From: Rhodospirillales bacterium
Lineage (GTDB): Bacteria; Pseudomonadota; Alphaproteobacteria; Rhodospirillales; Casp-alpha2
Reading direction: 5' to 3'
NCBI GenBank assembly: GCA_030727885.1
Contig: JANRAT010000245.1
Span: forward strand, 822 to 19,790
Length of the DNA stretch: 18,969 nt
Every line of letters starts with the position of its first letter. Position 1 is the stretch's first letter. The position numbers were made by a program, and so were the translations under genes. Positions 15,417-18,969 of the stretch are shown in pieces. The notes beneath the pieces are model-generated. The model was given only the letters and a program-made list of their open reading frames with translations. It had not been told where the DNA came from and ran no database searches.

Positions 15417-15513
15417 GCCCTGAAGATTTTTATGAAAATTGTTATGAATCAGCCGTCTAGAACACATTTTTTTCACAGATAACACCGGATAACCGCAAAT
15501 CAGGCAGCATATC

Positions 15514-15594
15514 ATGCACAGGGCCTTGTTGAGCCTGCTGCCCGTGATGCTTATAGTCTGCGCGCTGGGATGTGCCACATTTCGTGGCATTTGA
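15514..15594 (+). CDS. Possible 26-residue micro-lipoprotein, entericidin-like start
   Basis: An ATG-to-TGA frame of 26 codons encodes a basic start (MHR), a hydrophobic core (ALLSLLPVMLIVC) and a lipobox-like ALGC with C20, followed only by ATFRGI. The C-A-T-F-R-G run resembles the start of mature entericidin-type lipoproteins (C-N-T-x-x-G), but the usual helical tail is missing because of the stop. CAGG lies nine bases before the ATG, a weak ribosome-binding site. It could be a genuine tiny lipoprotein, the remnant of an entericidin gene, or chance. DUF1491 follows 31 bases later on the same strand. Confidence 0.3.
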   Translation: MHRALLSLLPVMLIVCALGCATFRGI

Positions 15595-15625
15595 TTTCAT
15601 GCTTGCCCTGAGCGGAGCCGATCTC

Positions 15626-15967
15626 GTGGATGAACCAAGAATAAAGGCGTCAATATGGATTGCCGCCCAAATCCGGGTCTGCAACCTCAACACCATGCAG
15701 GCAGTGGTCCGTCGCCGCGGGGATCCGGATGCTGGCAGTCTGCTGATCAGGCTGGACCGTTTGAACGGCTCTTCAGAATTGCTCTCGCAATCACGTGATG
15801 CACAGGGAACGCGTGTATGGCTTAAAGCAAGTGGCGCTGAGCCCATGGCCGACGCAGACGTGGAAGCATACATCCAGCGCCGCATCGAAAGGGACCCGGA
15901 TATTTGGGTCCTGGAAATCGAAGACCGGGACAGCAGGTATAAACCCGATGCCCCGGTCATTACCTGA
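15626..15967 (+). CDS. DUF1491 family protein
   Basis: A 113-residue soluble protein that matches my memory of the alphaproteobacterial DUF1491 family over its whole length: IKASIWIAAQIRVCN, VVRRRGDPDAGSLLIRLDRL, SRDAQGTRVWLKASGAEPMA, DADVEAYIQRRIERDPDIWV and LEIEDRDSR. The family has no established function. I chose the GTG at 15626, because GGAG (15614-15617) lies eight bases before it and the protein then starts MDEPRIKASIW, as family members do. The frame continues upstream to ATG codons at 15599 and 15572, neither with a ribosome-binding site. It is convergent with the parvulin gene, nine bases apart. A long minus-strand frame over the same bases is serine/arginine-rich and judged a shadow. 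Confidence 0.85.
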   Translation: MDEPRIKASIWIAAQIRVCNLNTMQAVVRRRGDPDAGSLLIRLDRLNGSSELLSQSRDAQGTRVWLKASGAEPMADADVEAYIQRRIERDPDIWVLEIEDRDSRYKPDAPVIT

Positions 15968-15976
15968 AACGACGGA

Positions 15977-16276
15977 TTATTCCGTTCGCAGAATCAGATG
16001 ATAGCCGAAGTCCGTTTCGACAACGCCGCTCATGGCGTTAACATCAAGGCCGAATGCGGCTTCTTCAAATTCAGGTACCATCATACCACGGCCGAACTGG
16101 CCCAAATCACCGCCACGCGAACCGGAAGGGCAATCCGATGCTTCGCTTGCCACTTCGCCGAAGTCGGCGCCGTCGGTGATTTTCTTGTGCAAAGCTTCGA
16201 TTTCCGTCAACGCCACGTCTTTTTTGCGGCTGTCTGTGGAAACAAGAATATGTGAGGCGCGGATTTTAGCGGACAT
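15977..16276 (-). CDS. Parvulin-type peptidyl-prolyl cis-trans isomerase (PpiC-like)
   Basis: A 99-residue single parvulin domain without signal peptide, so cytoplasmic. It has ASHILVSTD with H9, the active-site cysteine C49 in SDCPSGSRGGDLGQFGRG, the VPEFEEAAF hydrophobic pocket and the closing FGYHLI with H93. These are the catalytic residues of the Pin1/PpiC family, which speeds proline isomerisation during folding. AAGGAG lies six bases past its flank before the ATG, a strong ribosome-binding site. It is convergent with DUF1491 and divergent from the Sel1-repeat gene. With no terminator directly after the stop, its transcript may run antisense through DUF1491 to the terminator at 15318-15347. 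Confidence 0.92.
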   Translation of the reverse strand: MSAKIRASHILVSTDSRKKDVALTEIEALHKKITDGADFGEVASEASDCPSGSRGGDLGQFGRGMMVPEFEEAAFGLDVNAMSGVVETDFGYHLILRTE

Positions 16277-16347
16277 AATACTCTCCTTATCGGCAGAATT
16301 CGGGGCTTTTCATTAATGCTGGGAGGCTGCGTAACCCATCACAACGA

Positions 16348-16377
16348 GATATTCAAGGGCGCTGGACTTTGAATATC
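16348..16377. repeat. 9-bp inverted repeat in divergent promoter region
   Basis: GATATTCAA (16348-16356) and TTGAATATC (16369-16377) are perfect reverse complements separated by 12 bases. The site lies between the divergent parvulin and Sel1-repeat genes. Arms of this length and a centre-to-centre distance of 21 bases, about two helical turns, suit a dimeric DNA-binding protein. Confidence 0.4.
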
Positions 16378-16437
16378 ACTGTGGCTATGGAATCTGCATT
16401 AAAACACGGCTACGCTTATTGAGTGATTCGCGCTTTA

Positions 16438-17562
16438 ATGAACGGAAACAACGTGATCGAGAAATTCGTCAAATACCTGCTTCTCACTACGATTGGACTT
16501 TCGGCGCTGATCTTTGTCGCGATTCTCATTCTTGATGAAAAAACCATCGAGAGCACGGCCGGTCCAGCAGCAGAGATGCTTGTCGAAATCAAGCATGACG
16601 TTGAGGATACTGCGGTCGATAAAAGCAGCAAATTCGTCTATTGGGTTCGCACCAGCATCCAGGAAATCATGAATTTCTCAATCACGGATCGTACCCCACG
16701 CGTGGTTATGCGTATTCCACCGCCCCCTGAAAATCTGGAACCGGCAACCCAACCCGCAGCCATGGCGGGCAGTAAATCAACGACCGTAGCTGAACAGGGT
16801 AACGCCGAATCAAAGCCGGTTGAAAAACTCAGCCCTGCTTCTGTACCGATCCCCGGCACGATGCCGGCAGCGCCCCAACCAGCACCGTCGATGAACACCG
16901 ATGCCGCCAAAGCACCGGCACAGGAGCAGACCAGCCCTCCCCCGGCTCCCGCACCGATGCCTTCTGCAATGGGCTTCGGGAAAAGCGCCCAGAAAGGCGC
17001 ACCGCCACCAGTGCCTGTTGTTCCGGTCACGGAACAACCACTAACAGAGCAGGCTTCGCTACCCAGTGCAGAGCAAGCTCCGATCGCCGATACACCGCCA
17101 CCACCACCCGCGGTCAAAGAAGCCCGACCCGGTGAAGCCGACTATTTGCAGGGTCTGAAGTTTTATAATGGCGAAGGCGTCAAACAGAACTTTGGCAAAG
17201 CCGCACAATTTTTCATGAAAGCTGGCGAAGCCGGCCATGTCGGCGCGCAGTACAATCTGGGCATCATGAATTATACCGGACAAACCGGCGGGCAGGATTA
17301 CGCCAATGCCGCCAAGTGGTTTGAGCGCGCCGCCAATAACGGACATTCCCAGGCACAGTACAATCTTGGATTTCTTTATTACGAAGGCAAAGGCGTCGAA
17401 CAGAATCTGAAAACCGCCTTTGACTGGATCAACCGCGCCGCCGAGCAAGGTTACGGCAAAGCCATTACCGCTCGGGATGCCTTCAAGAAGGCCATGCCGG
17501 AAATGTTCCCGGCTGATCCCAAATTTGCCCCTAATGCCACGCCCAAGAAGGCCGGCAGCTAA
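16438..17562 (+). CDS. Membrane-anchored, proline-rich Sel1-repeat protein
   Basis: A 374-residue protein from the ATG at 16438; a GTG at 16423 is in frame and cannot be excluded, since neither start has a clear ribosome-binding site. A single membrane helix lies near the N-terminus (about residues 13-32, YLLLTTIGLSALIFVAILIL). A long proline/alanine-rich linker follows (about residues 85-230, with runs such as PPPAPAPMPSA), which would span the periplasm or form a flexible arm. Three Sel1/TPR-like repeats follow at about 234-345: GLKFYNGEGVKQNFGKAAQF, AQYNLGIMNYTGQTGGQDYA and AQYNLGFLYYEGKGVEQNLK. Sel1 repeats are scaffolds for protein-protein contacts, and membrane-anchored copies with proline-rich linkers are often tied to envelope or polar organisation. 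A partner is not visible. Its end overlaps the convergent LysR gene by 32 bases. Confidence 0.85.
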   Translation: MNGNNVIEKFVKYLLLTTIGLSALIFVAILILDEKTIESTAGPAAEMLVEIKHDVEDTAVDKSSKFVYWVRTSIQEIMNFSITDRTPRVVMRIPPPPENLEPATQPAAMAGSKSTTVAEQGNAESKPVEKLSPASVPIPGTMPAAPQPAPSMNTDAAKAPAQEQTSPPPAPAPMPSAMGFGKSAQKGAPPPVPVVPVTEQPLTEQASLPSAEQAPIADTPPPPPAVKEARPGEADYLQGLKFYNGEGVKQNFGKAAQFFMKAGEAGHVGAQYNLGIMNYTGQTGGQDYANAAKWFERAANNGHSQAQYNLGFLYYEGKGVEQNLKTAFDWINRAAEQGYGKAITARDAFKKAMPEMFPADPKFAPNATPKKAGS

Positions 17563-18517
17563 TAGCCGACGGCTCCGTCGGTTCTCCTCGCCTTTTAGGC
17601 TGAAATTGTGGGTGTTTGAACTCACTGGCGAAGTGTCTGAGCAATTTACAGAGCGCTTCCACGGCAGAGGTCGGTGTCCGGTCACGGGCACGGACAATCC
17701 CGATGCTGCGCGTCAGATCGGCATCTCGAACTGGCAAAAGCTTGATCCCCCACATATCAAGGACGGAAGCGATCAGACCGGAAACCAGGCTGATACCAAC
17801 GCCAACCTTGATCAGGGAAACAATGGTAACCGAATCACGGGTCAGAAATGTCGGCGCATAGTCTGCATCTACACTGGCAAAGGCCCGCCTAATAACCGCC
17901 CAGGCGGCGGACTCAGGCGGCATCGATAACAATTTCTCGCCGGCAAGATCCGCAATGACCACGCTTTCCTGCATAGCCAATCGATGACTGTCGGGCACAG
18001 CCAGCATAAAAACATCATTAAACAGCGGTTCGCAGGTGAAACTGGCTTCTCCAGGGACAAACGGGGTCACTGCAAGATCGACTTCACCTTTGTCGATACG
18101 ATCAAGTACCTGCCCGAAAAAGTCATCAATAAGCTCGACTTCGATCAAGGGCCATAATCGCTGGTATTCACTGATGACCCGCGGTAGGAAGCTGGCTGCG
18201 ACTGAAGGTGAGGCACCGAGACGGACACGCCCTCTTTTAAGATGTGATTCATCTTTGAATTCGCGAACGAGAGAGCGCATGTCGATGACCATCCGCTCGA
18301 CGCGCCCGCGCAGACGTTCGCCAGCATCGGTGATGGTTACACGCCGCGTGGTCCGCTCAAACAACTTAACGCCAAGAACGGCTTCCAGATGCTGAATACG
18401 TGAAGACACGCTTGGCTGTGAAATGCCGAGTATTTCTGCGCTTTCACGGAAACTGCTGGTTTGTGCGACCCTAAGAAAGGCGTCCAGATCACCGGGCATT
18501 ATATTAATCAGGTTCAT
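17531..18517 (-). CDS. LysR-family transcriptional regulator with extended C-terminal tail
   Basis: A 328-residue LysR-type regulator. The N-terminal helix-turn-helix (about residues 9-68) contains DLDAFLRVAQTSSFRESAEI and GISQPSVSSRIQHLEAVLGV, and the effector domain follows. A typical domain ends near residue 300 (VEALCKLLRHFASEF). The last 28 residues are unlike the family, and their codons run through the terminator hairpin and the end of the convergent Sel1 gene, so the original stop was probably lost. No ribosome-binding site precedes the ATG at 18517; a second ATG six codons later (18499) is possible. A good LysR box lies ten bases upstream, and the isocitrate lyase/PEP mutase-family gene is divergent, so this protein likely controls that gene and itself. 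Confidence 0.9.
   Translation of the reverse strand: MNLINIMPGDLDAFLRVAQTSSFRESAEILGISQPSVSSRIQHLEAVLGVKLFERTTRRVTITDAGERLRGRVERMVIDMRSLVREFKDESHLKRGRVRLGASPSVAASFLPRVISEYQRLWPLIEVELIDDFFGQVLDRIDKGEVDLAVTPFVPGEASFTCEPLFNDVFMLAVPDSHRLAMQESVVIADLAGEKLLSMPPESAAWAVIRRAFASVDADYAPTFLTRDSVTIVSLIKVGVGISLVSGLIASVLDMWGIKLLPVRDADLTRSIGIVRARDRTPTSAVEALCKLLRHFASEFKHPQFQPKRRGEPTEPSAISCRPSWAWH
17564..17596 (+). terminator. Hairpin after the Sel1-repeat gene
   Basis: AGCCGACG (17564-17571), loop GCTC and CGTCGGTT (17576-17583) form an eight-pair stem with one G-T pair right after the Sel1 gene stop. Four T residues follow at 17593-17596, a little far for a classic terminator. It lies inside the 3' part of the convergent LysR reading frame. 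Confidence 0.45.
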
Positions 18518-18526
18518 CGATTAATT

Positions 18527-18543
18527 AATACAATAAAAGTATT
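18527..18543. promoter_or_regulatory. LysR box (AATAC-N7-GTATT) between regulator and target
   Basis: AATAC-N7-GTATT is a perfect five-base dyad that contains ATAC-N7-GTAT and the T-N11-A core of LysR operators. It lies ten bases before the LysR ATG and 78 before the divergent gene, the expected place for autorepression and activation. Confidence 0.5.
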
Positions 18544-18608
18544 TCTATTTCAATCGACCATTCCTTAAAGTCTCACCATCAAGTCCGGTCACAAGAACCA
18601 TGACACTC

Positions 18609-18613
18609 GGGAG
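18609..18613 (+). promoter_or_regulatory. Ribosome-binding site favouring a TTG start
   Basis: GGGAG lies seven bases before the TTG at 18621, while the in-frame ATG at 18600 has no such site. This favours the TTG as start of the lyase-family gene. Confidence 0.55.
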
Positions 18614-18620
18614 AAGCATA

Positions 18621-18969
18621 TTGAGCAACGCACGGGTACTCCGACAACTGCTGGCCAAGAATGATCTGGTACGCGCACCCGGAGTCTATGACGGCATCAC
18701 CGCACGACTATCCGAGCAGGCAGGATTTCCTGCGGTCTACATGACCGGTGCCGGCACATCCATGTCCCTGGGCTATCCCGATCTGGGTCTGATCACTCAG
18801 ACCGAGATGGTTGCCAATGCCGCAATCATTACCCGCACGGTGGATGTTCCCGTCATCGCCGATGCCGACACCGGATATGGCAATGAGTTGAACGTGACGC
18901 GCACAGTCAACGAATATGAACGTGCCGGTGTCTCGGCAATCCATATCGAAGATCAGGTCAGCCCAAAGC
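18621..18969 (+). CDS. Isocitrate lyase / PEP mutase-family enzyme, 5' part of gene
   Basis: The first 116 codons of a gene that runs off the window. The product is an alpha/beta-barrel enzyme of the isocitrate lyase/phosphoenolpyruvate mutase superfamily: LVRAPGVYDGITARLSEQAG, YMTGAGTSMSLGYPDLGLIT, VPVIADADTGYGN (metal-binding aspartates) and IHIEDQVSPK are its standard landmarks. The members closest in this style are oxaloacetate decarboxylase-, carboxyvinyl-carboxyphosphonate mutase- and 2-methylisocitrate or dimethylmalate lyase-like; the loop that would separate them (KKCGH-type) lies beyond the end. An in-frame ATG exists at 18600, but the TTG at 18621 has the better ribosome-binding site and gives SNARVLRQLLA, like family N-termini. 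It is divergent from a LysR regulator and probably controlled by it. Confidence 0.88.
   Translation, partial: MSNARVLRQLLAKNDLVRAPGVYDGITARLSEQAGFPAVYMTGAGTSMSLGYPDLGLITQTEMVANAAIITRTVDVPVIADADTGYGNELNVTRTVNEYERAGVSAIHIEDQVSPK

Larger units (their letters stand above)
15243..15625. other. 383-base gap with terminator, Crp-like palindrome and a possible tiny gene
   Basis: The gap between the divergent TerB-like and DUF1491 genes holds a strong minus-strand terminator (15318-15347), a Crp-like palindrome (15401-15416) and a possible 26-codon lipoprotein gene (15514-15594). I see no tRNA. The stretch 15348-15480 read on the minus strand ends in the terminator and could be a small RNA. Confidence 0.5.

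Noticed and set aside
15457..15960. Minus-strand frame of about 167 codons opposite DUF1491
   Set aside because: The product is serine/arginine-rich with no fold signature, and the plus strand matches DUF1491 along its length.
16638..17117. Minus-strand glycine/alanine-rich frame opposite the Sel1 protein linker
   Set aside because: It is the mirror of the proline-rich linker codons, a composition effect.

Overview
The window looks like chromosomal DNA of a heterotrophic, probably aquatic, alphaproteobacterium. This rests on a DUF1491-family gene (a family I know mainly from Alphaproteobacteria), a TAXI-type TRAP transporter with a fused permease, a CaiB/BaiF CoA-transferase and a lipoprotein of a type I associate with that class. 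I cannot name a genus. I see no rRNA, tRNA, CRISPR array, insertion sequence or prophage.

Left part (1-9376): a catabolic locus for an amino-acid-like or opine-like compound. It holds the 3' end of a glycine/D-amino-acid-oxidase (DAO)-fold dehydrogenase (+). On the minus strand lie three overlapping genes for a heterotrimeric flavin/iron-sulfur dehydrogenase of the opine-oxidase / HcnABC / D-hydroxyproline dehydrogenase type, and a LysR regulator resembling the OccR/NocR group. Divergent from these are a TAXI binding protein, a fused DctQM permease and a DadA-like dehydrogenase (+). The simplest reading is uptake of one substrate and its oxidation to a keto or imino acid, with electrons passed to the respiratory chain. 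The substrate cannot be read from the sequence.

Middle part (9383-12959, all minus): a little-known group. Read in transcription order it contains an unrecognised 284-residue protein, a membrane protein whose N-terminus resembles the end of the Lon (S16) proteolytic domain but lacks the expected catalytic lysine, a small lipoprotein related to the N-terminal part of some OmpA-family proteins, and a soluble receiver-histidine kinase with an altered H-box. The first two overlap out of frame by 199 bases, which suggests an old deletion or a frameshift.

Right part (13080-18969): a minus-strand unit of TerB-like protein, family III CoA-transferase and hotdog thioesterase; a 383-base gap with a strong minus-strand terminator, a Crp-like palindrome and a possible 26-codon lipoprotein gene; DUF1491 (+) convergent with a parvulin isomerase (-); a membrane-anchored, proline-rich Sel1-repeat protein (+); a second LysR regulator (-); and, divergent from it with a good LysR box between, the start of an isocitrate lyase/PEP mutase-family gene (+) that runs off the window.

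The best candidates for something undescribed are the Lon-like membrane protein with its neighbours (9383-12959) and the coupling of a TAXI transporter with two kinds of flavin dehydrogenase (1-9376). Neither is proven by sequence reading alone.
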